Shown here: positions 25,578-33,969 of the stretch, in pieces
Layout: each line of letters opens with the position of its first letter
Numbering within the stretch: the first letter of the stretch is position 1
Assembly (NCBI RefSeq): GCF_014648915.1
Contig: NZ_BMSA01000019.1
Coordinates: 151,716-215,715, forward strand
Direction: 5' to 3'
DNA length: 64,000 bases
Origin: Streptomyces phaeofaciens
GTDB lineage: Bacteria; Actinomycetota; Actinomycetes; Streptomycetales; Streptomycetaceae
Translations under genes and position numbers: made by a program
Notes under the pieces: model-generated
What the model saw: only the letters and a program-made list of their open reading frames with translations
Databases searched by the model: none
What the model was told of the DNA's origin: nothing

Positions 25578-26534
25578 CTATCGCTGCTCCCGCCGCAGCG
25601 CCAGCACCTCCGCCGCGGCGAACGTCTCCCCGTCCGGCCGGTCCGCGAAGTGGCTGCCGAGGGCGGCGTCCAGTTCCTCGAACCCGAACGTGTCCCCCTT
25701 GCAGTCGAACTTCGCCCGCACCCGAGGCCGTTCGACGACCGCGACCATCCCGCCGTGCACCACGAGCAGCTGCCCGTTGATCCGGGCGGCGGCCGGGGAC
25801 GCCAGGTAGCCGACCAGTGGGGCGACATGTTCGGGGGCGAGCGGGTCGAGTCCCTCGGCCGGCTGCGCGAACCCGGCGAAGACGTCCTGCGTCATCCGGG
25901 TCCGGGCGCGCGGACAGATCACGTTGGCCGTGACGCCGTACCGGGCGAGCGCGAGGGCGGTGGACGTCGTCAGCCCGACGATTCCGCCCTTCGCCGCCGC
26001 GTAGTTGGGCTGTCCGGCCGAGCCCGCCAGGAACGCCTCCGAGGAGGTGTTCACGATCCGCCCGTACACCGGGCCGCCCGCCGCCTTGGACCGCTCCCGC
26101 CAGTGCGCGGCGGCGAAACGGGTGGTGTTGAAGTGGCCCTTGAGGTGGACCCGGATCACCGCGTCCCACTCCTCCTCCACCATGGAGAAGACCATCCGGT
26201 CGCGCAGGATGCCCGCGTTGTTGACGACGACGTCCAGCTTGCCGAACGTCTCGATCGCCGACTCGACCAGTTCACGGGCCTGCCGGAAGTCCGAGACGTC
26301 CCCGGTGTGCGCCAGCGCGGTGCCCCCGGCGGCCCGGATCTCCCGCACGACGGTCTCCGCCGGGCCGGCCGACGACTCGCCCGAGCCGTCGCGGCCGGAC
26401 CGCCCGTAGTCGTTGACGACGACGGACGCGCCCAGCCGGGCCAGTTCCAGCGCCTCGGCCCGGCCGAGCCCGCGCCCGGCGCCGGTGACGATCGCGGAGA
26501 GTCCCGCGAGCGGTCCCTCGATCGGCAGTGCCAT
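25578..26534 (-). CDS. (3R)-hydroxyacyl-CoA dehydrogenase-type SDR
   Basis: SDR of 318 residues, the length and pattern of the dehydrogenase half of multifunctional enzyme 2 (17-beta-HSD4/Hsd4A type), which oxidises 3-hydroxyacyl-CoA in side-chain or fatty acid beta-oxidation. Motifs: TGAGRGLG, NDYGRSGRDGSG (the insertion that distinguishes this subfamily), VNNAGILRD, NTSSEA, YAAAKGGI, and VICPRARTRMT. It is the last gene after the zinc alcohol dehydrogenase (16 bases apart) and the MaoC hydratase, all transcribed leftwards; the three would carry out successive steps. The upstream KstR-type operator supports sterol or lipid catabolism. Start ATG 26534. Confidence 0.85.
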   Translation of the reverse strand: MALPIEGPLAGLSAIVTGAGRGLGRAEALELARLGASVVVNDYGRSGRDGSGESSAGPAETVVREIRAAGGTALAHTGDVSDFRQARELVESAIETFGKLDVVVNNAGILRDRMVFSMVEEEWDAVIRVHLKGHFNTTRFAAAHWRERSKAAGGPVYGRIVNTSSEAFLAGSAGQPNYAAAKGGIVGLTTSTALALARYGVTANVICPRARTRMTQDVFAGFAQPAEGLDPLAPEHVAPLVGYLASPAAARINGQLLVVHGGMVAVVERPRVRAKFDCKGDTFGFEELDAALGSHFADRPDGETFAAAEVLALRREQR

Positions 26535-26550
26535 GCGATCCGCCCGCCCC

Positions 26551-27627
26551 TCAGATCTCTATGCAGGTCCGCAGCGCGGTCCCGGTGCGCATCTGGTCCA
26601 GTGCCTCGTTGATCCCGGCGAGCGGGACCCGGTGGGTGATCAGGCCTTCCAGGTCGATCCGGCCGGCCCGCCACAGGGCGATGGTCCGCTCGTAGGAGCG
26701 CAGGACGTCGCCGCCGCCGTACATCGAGGGCAGTATCCGCTTCTCGTCGAAGAACAGCTCGAACATGTTGAGCTGGAGGAAGTCGTCCATGGCACCCGCG
26801 CCGACGACCACGAGGGTGCCGCCGCGCCGGGTGTTCTCGTAGGCGGTGCGGGCCGTGGCGGAGCGGCCGACGACCTCGAAGACGTAGTCGAAGCCCTCGC
26901 CGCCGGTGACGAGTTGCTTGGCGCCGGCCAGTTCGTCGGGCGAGACCGCCTTCGTGGCGCCGAACCTGAGCGCGGCCTCGCGCCGGGACAGGACCGGGTC
27001 GACGGCGACGATCTCGGCGGCGCCCTTGAGCCGCGCGCCCTGGATCGCGGAGATGCCGACCCCGCCGCAGCCGATGACGGCGACCGACGAACCCGCCTCC
27101 ACATCGGCGGTGTTGAGCGCGGCACCGAGGCCGGTGGTCACCCCGCAGCCGATGAGGGCGGCGATGTCGAAGGGCACGTCGTCGGGGATCGGGACGGCGC
27201 AGCCCGCGTCGACCACGACCTGCTCGGCGAAGGTGCCGGTCCCGGCGAAGCCGAACAGGTCCCCGCCGGGGCGGCGGAAGTTGGGCGTGCCCGCGTTCAT
27301 GAACCCGGCCAGGCACAGCTCGGTCTGGCCGCGCCGGCAGGCGGGACACGCGCCGCAGGCGGGCAGCCAGCAGACGACGACCCGGTCGCCCGGCTTGACC
27401 CGGGTGACCCCCTCCCCCACCTCGAGGATCTCGCCGGCGCCCTCGTGGCCGGGCACGAACGGCGCGGGCTGCGGCAGCACCCCGCCCATGGCGGAGAGGT
27501 CCGAGTGGCACAGTCCGGTGGCCCGGATCCGGACCCTGACCCGGCCGGGGCCGAAGCCCACCGCCTCGACGTCGTCGAGGACCTCCAGCTTGTCCTGACC
27601 GATCTCCTGAAGTACGGCTGCGCGCAT
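26551..27627 (-). CDS. Zinc-dependent alcohol dehydrogenase (class III-like MDR)
   Basis: Medium-chain dehydrogenase of 358 residues that oxidises an alcohol or aldehyde with NAD. Catalytic zinc ligands: GLCHSDL (Cys), GHEGAGEI (His-Glu) and C in LIGCGVTTG; structural zinc by CGACPACRRGQTELC; Rossmann motif IGCGGVGI followed by D in VAVD, implying NAD. The overall pattern (HSDLSAMGG, FVPGHEGAG) resembles the acyl-CoA-linked or mycothiol-type dehydrogenases common in actinobacterial lipid operons. It is between the MaoC and SDR genes. The 204-bp gap upstream is filled mainly by a 14-bp tandem repeat. Start ATG 27627. Confidence 0.88.
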   Translation of the reverse strand: MRAAVLQEIGQDKLEVLDDVEAVGFGPGRVRVRIRATGLCHSDLSAMGGVLPQPAPFVPGHEGAGEILEVGEGVTRVKPGDRVVVCWLPACGACPACRRGQTELCLAGFMNAGTPNFRRPGGDLFGFAGTGTFAEQVVVDAGCAVPIPDDVPFDIAALIGCGVTTGLGAALNTADVEAGSSVAVIGCGGVGISAIQGARLKGAAEIVAVDPVLSRREAALRFGATKAVSPDELAGAKQLVTGGEGFDYVFEVVGRSATARTAYENTRRGGTLVVVGAGAMDDFLQLNMFELFFDEKRILPSMYGGGDVLRSYERTIALWRAGRIDLEGLITHRVPLAGINEALDQMRTGTALRTCIEI

Positions 27628-27647
27628 GGTGCGGCTCTCCCCTCGGG

Positions 27648-27801
27648 TCCCCTTACGGGTGTTGCCTTACCGGCCTTGCCTTACCGGCCTTGCCTTACCG
27701 GCCTTGCCTTACCGGCCTTGCCTTACCGGCCTTGCCTTACGGGTGTTGCCTTACGGGCCCCGCCTTACGGGTGTTGCCTTGCGGGCCTTGTCTTGCGGAG
27801 C
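27648..27801. repeat. Eleven-copy 14-bp tandem repeat between maoC-like and adh genes
   Basis: Unit TTGCCTTACCGGCC. Five central copies from 27662 are identical or nearly so; the outer ones diverge (TTGCCTTACGGGTG, TTGTCTTGCGGAGC). It lies within an operon, in the 204 bases between the MaoC stop side and the ADH start, and is non-coding. Confidence 0.92.
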
Positions 27802-27831
27802 GGGTGGTTCGGACGGGACGGAACGCGGGGT

Positions 27832-28689
27832 TCAGGTGTGCCGGACGACGGTGTCGGCGAGAACCGCCGCGTCGTCGCGCTCCACCGCGCTCACGGCCGC
27901 CCGCACCTCGCCCTCCCCCCGCCACAGCCGGATGCGCAGGGTCTCGCCGGGGAACACGACCCCGGCGAAGCGGGTGGCGTACGACCGCACCCGGGTGACG
28001 TCCCCGTCCAGCAGCATGTCGACGACCGCCTTGAGGGTGATCCCGTAGGTGCACAGGCCGTGCAGGATGGGCCGGTCGAAGCCGGCGAGCTTGGCGAACT
28101 CGGGGTCGGCGTGCAGCGGGTTGTAGTCGCCGGAGAGGCGGTAGAGCAGGGCCTGGTCCTCGCGGACCGCGCGCTCCACCACCCGGTCGGGTGGTCCGGC
28201 GGGCGGCTCCAGACGGGCGGACGGGCCCCGGTCGCCGCCCCAGCCGCCCTCGCCCCGGACGAAGATCTGGGCGTCGTTGGTCCACAGCGGCCCGTCCGCG
28301 TCGGCCACCTCGGTGCGCATGACGAGGACGGCGGCCTTGCCCTTGTCGTAGACGGCGGCGATCCGGCCGGTGGCGGTCGCGCGGCCCTCCACCGGGAGCG
28401 GGCGGTGGATCTCCAGGTGCTGTCCGCCGTGCAGGACACGGGCCAGGTCGACCTCGACGCCGGGCATGGACAGTCCGCTGATCACCCCGGGCGAGCCGGA
28501 GCCGGCCACGGTGGCGAAACTGGGCAGGACGTGCAGCCGGGACTCCAGCGTGTAGCGCAGTTCCTCCGGGTCGGTGGCGGGGACACCCGCGCCGATCCCG
28601 AGGTGGTAGAGCTGGACGTCCTTGCGGTTCCAGGAGATCTCGCCGGTCCGGGGTTCGGCGGCGAGCGCCTTGGCTGCGTCGATGGGCAT
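27832..28689 (-). CDS. MaoC-family (R)-specific enoyl-CoA hydratase (hydratase 2)
   Basis: Double hot-dog enzyme of 285 residues that hydrates trans-2-enoyl-CoA to (3R)-hydroxyacyl-CoA. The C-terminal hot dog carries the hydratase-2 signature YRLSGDYNPLHADPEFA, with catalytic Asp and His, followed by FDRPILHGLCTYG; the N-terminal hot dog shows YHLGIGAG and SRLHVLPSFATV. The pattern matches mycobacterial Hsd4B-type proteins. It is the first gene of the hydratase, ADH, SDR operon. The promoter at 28822-28850 has a KstR-type operator just after the start point. Start ATG 28689. Confidence 0.9.
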   Translation of the reverse strand: MPIDAAKALAAEPRTGEISWNRKDVQLYHLGIGAGVPATDPEELRYTLESRLHVLPSFATVAGSGSPGVISGLSMPGVEVDLARVLHGGQHLEIHRPLPVEGRATATGRIAAVYDKGKAAVLVMRTEVADADGPLWTNDAQIFVRGEGGWGGDRGPSARLEPPAGPPDRVVERAVREDQALLYRLSGDYNPLHADPEFAKLAGFDRPILHGLCTYGITLKAVVDMLLDGDVTRVRSYATRFAGVVFPGETLRIRLWRGEGEVRAAVSAVERDDAAVLADTVVRHT

Positions 28690-28793
28690 GGGGCTCCTGA
28701 CGGTGGCGGTACAGGGCGTAAGACCCCGGCACGGCCGTCCGCACCGTCGGCCGCACCGAGGTCGTCACGGTGCCGCGGAACCCGCCGGGGTTC

Positions 28794-28807
28794 TAGAACG
28801 CGTTCCA
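28794..28807. promoter_or_regulatory. KstR-type operator
   Basis: TAGAACGCGTTCCA fits TNNAACNNGTTNNA exactly and extends to CTAGAACGCGTTCCAG, a 15-of-16 palindrome. It lies just downstream of the predicted start point of the MaoC operon, where a repressor would block initiation. KstR-like repressor is encoded at 49547. Confidence 0.72.
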
Positions 28808-28821
28808 GTGCGGCGACCCTC

Positions 28822-28850
28822 TGTATAGCCGAGCCCTGTGTACTTGTGAA
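28822..28850 (-). promoter_or_regulatory. Vegetative-type promoter of the MaoC operon
   Basis: On the minus strand TTCACA (28845-28850) and TATACA (28822-28827) are 17 bases apart, a close match to TTGACA/TATAAT. The leader to the ATG at 28689 is about 125 bases. Confidence 0.6.
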
Positions 28851-28855
28851 GACTC

Positions 28856-28870
28856 CTGACGGCATGTCAG
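28856..28870. promoter_or_regulatory. CTGAC-N5-GTCAG palindrome, site 1
   Basis: CTGAC-GGCAT-GTCAG immediately upstream of the -35 of the MaoC promoter. The same palindrome recurs at 40947, at 55340 and, with one mismatch, at 52195. Confidence 0.6.
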
Positions 28871-28955
28871 AAACGGTCGGGAGGGTGTTCCTCGGGGAAG
28901 GGGAAGGGGTCTCGGCGGCGGGAGGGCCCTCCCTGCGACGGGGGTGGGGTGCGAC

Positions 28956-28987
28956 CGATGACATTTGTCCCGCCCGGTCGATGACAT
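28956..28987. promoter_or_regulatory. Direct repeat CGATGACAT before the two-component genes
   Basis: CGATGACAT occurs at 28956-28964 and 28979-28987, 23 bases apart, and the first copy runs into GACATTTGTC. It lies about 90 bases before the kinase start and may be the response regulator's own target. The rest of the 389-bp gap 28690-29078 is otherwise plain apart from the promoter and operators listed for the MaoC operon. Confidence 0.4.
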
Positions 28988-29078
28988 GCGGCCCTGCCGG
29001 ACGGGCGCCGGGAACCGTAGCGTCGAAGACGGACGAAGGACGACGAAGGACAGGGCCGGATCGAACGGGGGCAGGGAC

Positions 29079-30590
29079 ATGGCGAGGACACCCGGCAGGT
29101 GGCGGAAGACACTGGCGTGCCACTGGGCCGCCTGGCGCGCGCCGTTCCGCGAGGCGCGGGAGCAGCAGCGCGCCTGGCGGGCGCACAAGGAGCGGTACGA
29201 GGCCGAGGGTGGGGGCGGGCGCGGGGCCGAGGGTGGAGGCGTGCTCGGGGCCGAGTGCGGAACCGGGCACGGGGTCGGCTGCCGGGCCGACGACAGGGCC
29301 GCTCGTCAGGCCGGCGGCGACCTGGCGGAGCCGCCGGGACCGCCGCCCACCCCGGTGGCCCTGCTGCCCTGGCTGCTGCTGGGGATGGGCGCCTTCTCCA
29401 ACCTCTTCCAGGGCGAGACGCCCAACCCGCTGCTCGGCGGCCTGGGGCTGCTCACCTTCAACTCCTGCTACATCTACGTGACCGTCCGCTCCTTCGTGAA
29501 GGACAAGCGCGAGGCGCCCTCCACCCGGGCGGCCCTGGCGGTCATGACCCTGGTGACCTGCGGTCTCGCCGGTGGCTACGGCGGCAACTGGCTGCTCTTC
29601 TTCCCCCTCCTCGGCCTGGCCGCGGGCGCCGCCCTGCGCGGAGCCCGGCTGCGCGAGGCCAGCGCGGTACTGAGCCTCCTCGCCGGTACGGTCGCCGTCC
29701 TGCACGACGGCTGGGGCGGCCTGGACATTGCCTACGCCACCTGGATCTCCACCGTGGTGACGGCCGTCATCCTGACGCTGGCCGAGGCCGTACGGGAGCT
29801 GCGCGCCGCCCGTGAGGAGCTGGCCCGGCGGGCGGTGGAGAAGGAACGGCTGCGGTTCTCCCGGGATCTGCACGACCTGCTCGGGCACACCCTGTCGGTG
29901 ATCGTGGTGAAGTCGGAAGCGGCCCGGCGGCTGGCGCCCCGTGACATCGACTCCGCCCTCGCCCAGATCACGGACATCGAGTCGGTGGGCCGGCAGGCCC
30001 TGACCGAGATACGCGAGGCGGTCACCGGCTACCGCGAGGGCAGCCTGCCCACCGAACTGGAGCGGGCCCGTTCGGCGCTCACGGCGGCCGGTGTCGAGCC
30101 GTCCGTCAGCCAGTCGGGCGCACCCGTGGAGCCACAGACCGCCGCCCTGCTGGGCTGGGTGGTGCGCGAGGCGGTCACCAACGTCGTCCGGCACAGCGGC
30201 GCCACCCACTGCGGGATCACGGTGTCCGGATCGGCGGAACGGGCCCGGCTGACGGTGACGGACGACGGGCGGGGCGCGGGCGACGGGCCGGGGGCGAGCA
30301 GCGGAGGCGGAGAAGGTGCCGACGGCGGACGGGGTGCCGCCTGTGCGGGCGTCGGCGGCACGGGGCTCACCGGTCTGCGTGAGCGGCTCGCGGCGGCGGG
30401 CGGCTCGCTGACGGCCGGGCCGGGTCCGCGCGGCGGCTTCACGGTGACGGCCGAACTGCCCATGGGCATGGAGACGTCGACGGCGACGGGGGCCGAGGCG
30501 ACGGCGGCGTCCGGGGCAGGGCCGTCCGAGGTGACAGCGCCCGCAAGGGAGCTGCCTCCCGTGCCGACCGGACCTACGCTTGGGCCGTGA
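29079..30590 (+). CDS. Sensor histidine kinase (HisKA_3/NarX-like)
   Basis: Membrane sensor kinase of 503 residues. The first 100 are low-complexity, hydrophilic and Gly-rich; then about five transmembrane helices (from PVALLPWLLLGMGAFSNLF through AYATWISTVVTAVILTLA), a short coiled coil, and the kinase: ERLRFSRDLHDLLGHTLSVIVV contains the phosphorylated His of HisKA_3, followed by VVREAVTNVVRHSGA (N-box) and VTDDGRG plus GTGLTGLRERLAAAGG (G-boxes). The extra Gly/Ala insert in the ATPase lid resembles other Streptomyces kinases. Start ATG 29079 with GGGGGCAGGG upstream. Its stop overlaps the GTG of the response regulator (GTGA), so the pair is translationally coupled. Confidence 0.9.
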   Translation: MARTPGRWRKTLACHWAAWRAPFREAREQQRAWRAHKERYEAEGGGGRGAEGGGVLGAECGTGHGVGCRADDRAARQAGGDLAEPPGPPPTPVALLPWLLLGMGAFSNLFQGETPNPLLGGLGLLTFNSCYIYVTVRSFVKDKREAPSTRAALAVMTLVTCGLAGGYGGNWLLFFPLLGLAAGAALRGARLREASAVLSLLAGTVAVLHDGWGGLDIAYATWISTVVTAVILTLAEAVRELRAAREELARRAVEKERLRFSRDLHDLLGHTLSVIVVKSEAARRLAPRDIDSALAQITDIESVGRQALTEIREAVTGYREGSLPTELERARSALTAAGVEPSVSQSGAPVEPQTAALLGWVVREAVTNVVRHSGATHCGITVSGSAERARLTVTDDGRGAGDGPGASSGGGEGADGGRGAACAGVGGTGLTGLRERLAAAGGSLTAGPGPRGGFTVTAELPMGMETSTATGAEATAASGAGPSEVTAPARELPPVPTGPTLGP

Positions 30591-31252
30591 ACGAGATGCC
30601 CGGCCGGCCCCTGGGCGAAATGCCCCGCGACCACCGGCCCACCAAGTCCATCAGGGTGCTGCTGGCGGAGGACCAGGGCATGCTGCGCGGCGCGCTGGCC
30701 CTGCTGCTGGGGCTGGAGCCGGACATCGAGGTCGTGGCCCAGGTCGGGGCCGGGGACGCGATCGTCGACGCGGCCCTGCTCCACCGCCCGGACGTCGCCC
30801 TCCTCGACATCGAACTGCCGGGCATGAGCGGACTGGAGGCCGCGGCCGAGCTGCGCGACCAGGCGCCCGACTGCCGGGTGCTGATCCTGACCACCTTCGG
30901 CCGGCCCGGCTATCTGCGGCGGGCCATGGAGGCGGGGGCCGCCGGTTTCCTGGTGAAGGACGGTCCGGTGGAGGAGCTGGCGGCGGCGATCCGCCGGGTG
31001 CTGACGGGCGAGACCGTCATCGATCCGGCGCTCGCGGCGGCCGCCCTCGGCGCCGGCCCGAATCCGCTCACCACCCGCGAGTGCGATGTGCTGAAGGCGT
31101 CGGTGGACGGCGCGACGGTCGCGGACATCGCCGAGCGGCTGCACCTGTCCGAGTCCACGGTCCGCAACTACCTGTCCTCCGCCATCGGCAAGACGGCCAC
31201 CCGCAACCGGATGGAGGCGATGCGGGAGGCCCGGCAGCAGGGCTGGCTGTGA
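30587..31252 (+). CDS. NarL/LuxR-type response regulator
   Basis: Partner of the kinase at 29079. The 221-residue protein has a receiver domain with the phosphorylation site in VALLDIELPGMSG (Asp in the VALLD strand) and the conserved K in FLVKDGPVEE, followed by a LuxR-type helix-turn-helix: NPLTTRECDVLKASVDGATVADIAERLHLSESTVRNYLSSA. The GTG at 30587 overlaps the kinase stop. Its target is not known; the CGATGACAT repeat before the kinase is a candidate for autoregulation. Confidence 0.92.
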   Translation: MNEMPGRPLGEMPRDHRPTKSIRVLLAEDQGMLRGALALLLGLEPDIEVVAQVGAGDAIVDAALLHRPDVALLDIELPGMSGLEAAAELRDQAPDCRVLILTTFGRPGYLRRAMEAGAAGFLVKDGPVEELAAAIRRVLTGETVIDPALAAAALGAGPNPLTTRECDVLKASVDGATVADIAERLHLSESTVRNYLSSAIGKTATRNRMEAMREARQQGWL

Positions 31253-31571
31253 CGAACGGCTGGGACCCGCCGAGGAGGTCGTGCCGCCGAGGACCAGTCG
31301 CGGCGAACCGACGGTGCCGGACCAGCCACGGCGAACCGGCCGCAGGACACCGACCCCGCGGCACCGACCGCAGCGGATCAGCCACGGCGGACCGCCCGTG
31401 GCGCACCAGCCGTGGAGCGCCGGCCGCGGAAGAGCGGCCCACGGCGGACACGGGCAACAGCGGACCTGCCGCAAGGCACCAACCACGGCGGACCGGTAAC
31501 GACGGCCACCCAACGGCCGGTCGCCACGGACCGCCTGCGGAGGTCCGGACCCTCGCTGGCATAGTGCCCGC
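31253..31571. other. 319-bp gap with degenerate repeats
   Basis: I see no gene here. Four or so degenerate copies of ACCAGCCACGGCGRACC (near 31320, 31376, 31404 and 31479) occur. CATAGT at 31560-31565 looks like the -10 of a leaderless promoter for the following gene. Confidence 0.5.
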
Positions 31572-33044
31572 ATGTCTTCACCGATACGGATCCTCAGACG
31601 TTCGGCCGCGCTGGCGGCGGGTCTCGCGGCGTTACTCGCCACGGCGGTGGGACCCGCCGCGGCCGACGGTTCCGACGACGTCGTGTTGCGGTTCGACACC
31701 GCGAAGACGTACACCATGTACAACGCCGACGAGGGGGCGAAGGCCGAGAACGGCGACTTTCCCGTGCCCGTCTTCGTCATGCCCAGTGAGAACGGCGACG
31801 CCCGCAACGTCGAGGTCGTCGTGGACACGTCGGGTCTGGCGGGCGTCGCCACCGTGAGCGGCGGCGGGACCTGCGAAGGCGCGGGCCCCGTGTTCACCTG
31901 CACGTACGGCAACCTCCAGAACGGCGACGGCGAGAGCTACAACCCCTTCGTCATCCACGGCGTGGACGGCGTCCGGCCCGGCGACAGCGGGACGGTGACG
32001 TACTCCGCCACCGCCGACAACGCGGCCCCCGTCACCGGCACCACCCGTATGACCATCGGCGGCCCGACGCTGTCCTCGCCCGGCCGGGAACCCGGCGTGA
32101 GCGGGCTCGCGCCGGGGAAAGCCGCGACGCTGGCCCCGAGGTTCGCCAACAACACCCGCTTCCCCACCGAAAAGGGCGTCGCCGTCCAGGTCGGCGTGTC
32201 GGACGGGGTGACGCTGACGGCCCGGCACAGCAACTGCTTCTACGCGGGCCCCGCGCCCACCTCCGCCTGGTGCACCTTCCCCACGAAGGCCGCGGCCGGC
32301 GCCGCCTACCGCACCAGCGCCCCGCTGGTCTACACGGTCACACAGCCCGAGAGGCTGACCGGCGAGGTCACCTACACCTGGTCGTCGGCCCCGCAGAAGC
32401 CCGCGGACCACACCGTGCGCGGCACGGGCGCACCCCTCACCCTGATCCGCACCGCGAACCAGACCTTCGACGACAGCCACGGCAGGCTCGCGATCACCAC
32501 CACCGTGCAGGTCGACTACCGCCCGGTGACCGCGACCGTGCGGGGCCGGGTCGGCGACACGGTGAAGGTGCGTCTGGGGTTGCTGAACCTCGGCCCCGGC
32601 CGGATACGGGGCGACGAGGAGATGGGCCGCTTCGAGGTGGTCCCGCCGGAGGGCACCACGGTCACGTCCGTCCCGTACACCTTCGAGGGGGACGGCGGGG
32701 AGTGGGCGTGCGACCGGCCCGAGAAGCCGGGCGGCGCCTTCGTCTGCGAGATCGGCTACGACCGGTTCTACGAAGTGCGGCACGACGGGGGGACGACGGC
32801 CATCGACTTCCACCTCCGCATCGACCGGCAGGTCCCGGGCGCGAAGGGCACGATCCGCACGTACAACCCGTTCGACCGCACTCCCGGCAACGACATCGCC
32901 GTCATCCCGCTGGAGGCGTCACCGGCCCCGTTCTACCGGCCCTCCCGGCACCCGGGTCTGTGGGCGGCGATCGGCGCGGGCGCCGTGGCGGTCTTGCTCC
33001 TGTCGGTCTACCGCCGTCGCCGCCGGAACGCGACCTCCTCCTGA
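31572..33044 (+). CDS. Secreted, C-terminally anchored surface protein
   Basis: Protein of 490 residues with an N-terminal signal peptide (RRSAALAAGLAALLATA to AAAD), about 430 residues of immunoglobulin-like beta strands with paired cysteines (GGGTCEGAGPVFTCTYGN; CFYAGPAPTSAWC; WACDRPEKPGGAFVC), and a C-terminal membrane helix followed by RRRRR. The repeats look like DUF11/cadherin-like surface domains. It is presumably displayed on the cell envelope. No enzymatic motif was found. Start ATG 31572 has no ribosome site but a leaderless -10 (CATAGT). The following 157 bases to 33201 contain a few CGCGTCGCCGTCCTG repeats. Confidence 0.78.
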   Translation: MSSPIRILRRSAALAAGLAALLATAVGPAAADGSDDVVLRFDTAKTYTMYNADEGAKAENGDFPVPVFVMPSENGDARNVEVVVDTSGLAGVATVSGGGTCEGAGPVFTCTYGNLQNGDGESYNPFVIHGVDGVRPGDSGTVTYSATADNAAPVTGTTRMTIGGPTLSSPGREPGVSGLAPGKAATLAPRFANNTRFPTEKGVAVQVGVSDGVTLTARHSNCFYAGPAPTSAWCTFPTKAAAGAAYRTSAPLVYTVTQPERLTGEVTYTWSSAPQKPADHTVRGTGAPLTLIRTANQTFDDSHGRLAITTTVQVDYRPVTATVRGRVGDTVKVRLGLLNLGPGRIRGDEEMGRFEVVPPEGTTVTSVPYTFEGDGGEWACDRPEKPGGAFVCEIGYDRFYEVRHDGGTTAIDFHLRIDRQVPGAKGTIRTYNPFDRTPGNDIAVIPLEASPAPFYRPSRHPGLWAAIGAGAVAVLLLSVYRRRRRNATSS

Positions 33045-33201
33045 AGCGCGTCGCCGTCCTGGCCGCGTCGCCGTCCTGCGCGCGTCGCCGCCCCGAACAC
33101 GACCCCGTCCTCAACCCGACACCGCCGAACGCGGCACCGTCCCCACGCGGCACCGCCCCGAACACGGCGCCGAGTCGACCCGATACCGTCCCGAACGCGT
33201 T

Positions 33202-33852
33202 CTAGATCCCCGCGCCCGTCCGCCGCAGTACCCGCAGGGAACCGGTGACCGAGACCTCGGTGAAGGCGCCGGAGGCCAGGGCGCGCAGGTAGACGCGGTA
33301 GGGGGCCTGGCCGGTGAACTCGTCGGCCGGGTCCGGGAACACGTCGTGGACCAGGAGCAGGCCGCCCGGCGCCAGATGGGGTGCCCAGCCCTCGTAGTCG
33401 GCGGTGGCGTGCTCGTCGGTGTGGCCGCCGTCGACGAAGACGAGGCCGAGCGGCGCGTTCCAGATCTTCGCCACCTGCGGCGAGCGGCCGACCAGGGCGA
33501 CGACGTGCTCCTCCAGGCCGGCCCGGTGCAGGGTGCGGCGGAAGGTGGGCAGCGTGTCCATCAGGCCGACCTCGGGGTCGACGGTCTCCGGGTCGTGGTA
33601 GTCCCAGCCCGGCTGCTGCTCCTCGCTGCCCCGGTGGTGGTCGACGGTGAGCGCGGTGACTCCGGCGGCGCGGGCGGCGTCGGCGAGCAGGATCGTGGAG
33701 CGCCCGCAGTAGGTGCCGACCTCGAGCAGGGGCAGCCCCAGTCGGCCCGCCTCGACGGCGGCCGCGTACAGCGCGAGCCCCTCGTCCACGGGCATGAAGC
33801 CCTTCGCGGCCTCGAACGCGGCCAGGATCTCGGGCTTCGGTGCCGCGGTCAT
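33202..33852 (-). CDS. Class I SAM-dependent methyltransferase
   Basis: Methyltransferase of 216 residues of the Methyltransf_24 type. The SAM-binding motif I is LLEVGTYCGRSTILLA; motif II includes VTALTVDHHRGS with acidic D/H for the ribose, and the metal or catalytic region is LVFVDGGHTDEHATADYEGWAPHL with the typical VDGxH. Substrate unknown. Start ATG 33852 has GAAGG 8 bases upstream; a longer frame starts at 33906 but adds non-conserved residues. It is isolated: the surface-protein gene converges on it, and the MFS gene lies upstream. Confidence 0.8.
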   Translation of the reverse strand: MTAAPKPEILAAFEAAKGFMPVDEGLALYAAAVEAGRLGLPLLEVGTYCGRSTILLADAARAAGVTALTVDHHRGSEEQQPGWDYHDPETVDPEVGLMDTLPTFRRTLHRAGLEEHVVALVGRSPQVAKIWNAPLGLVFVDGGHTDEHATADYEGWAPHLAPGGLLLVHDVFPDPADEFTGQAPYRVYLRALASGAFTEVSVTGSLRVLRRTGAGI

Positions 33853-33969
33853 GGGGCCTGCCTTCCGACAAGGGTGGTGGATGTCCGGGCGCCCATGCTG
33901 CCGCACCCCCGGCCGGCGGTGCGACGGGGGGTGCGGGAGGGATGCGGGACGGATGCCGGCGGTCGGTCG

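Noticed and set aside
27648..27801. CRISPR-like array
   Set aside because: Units are directly adjacent with no spacers; it is a simple tandem repeat.
33191..33204. KstR-like sequence CCGAACGCGTTCTA
   Set aside because: It matches most of the motif but lies at the 3' end of a methyltransferase gene, not near a promoter; probably chance.
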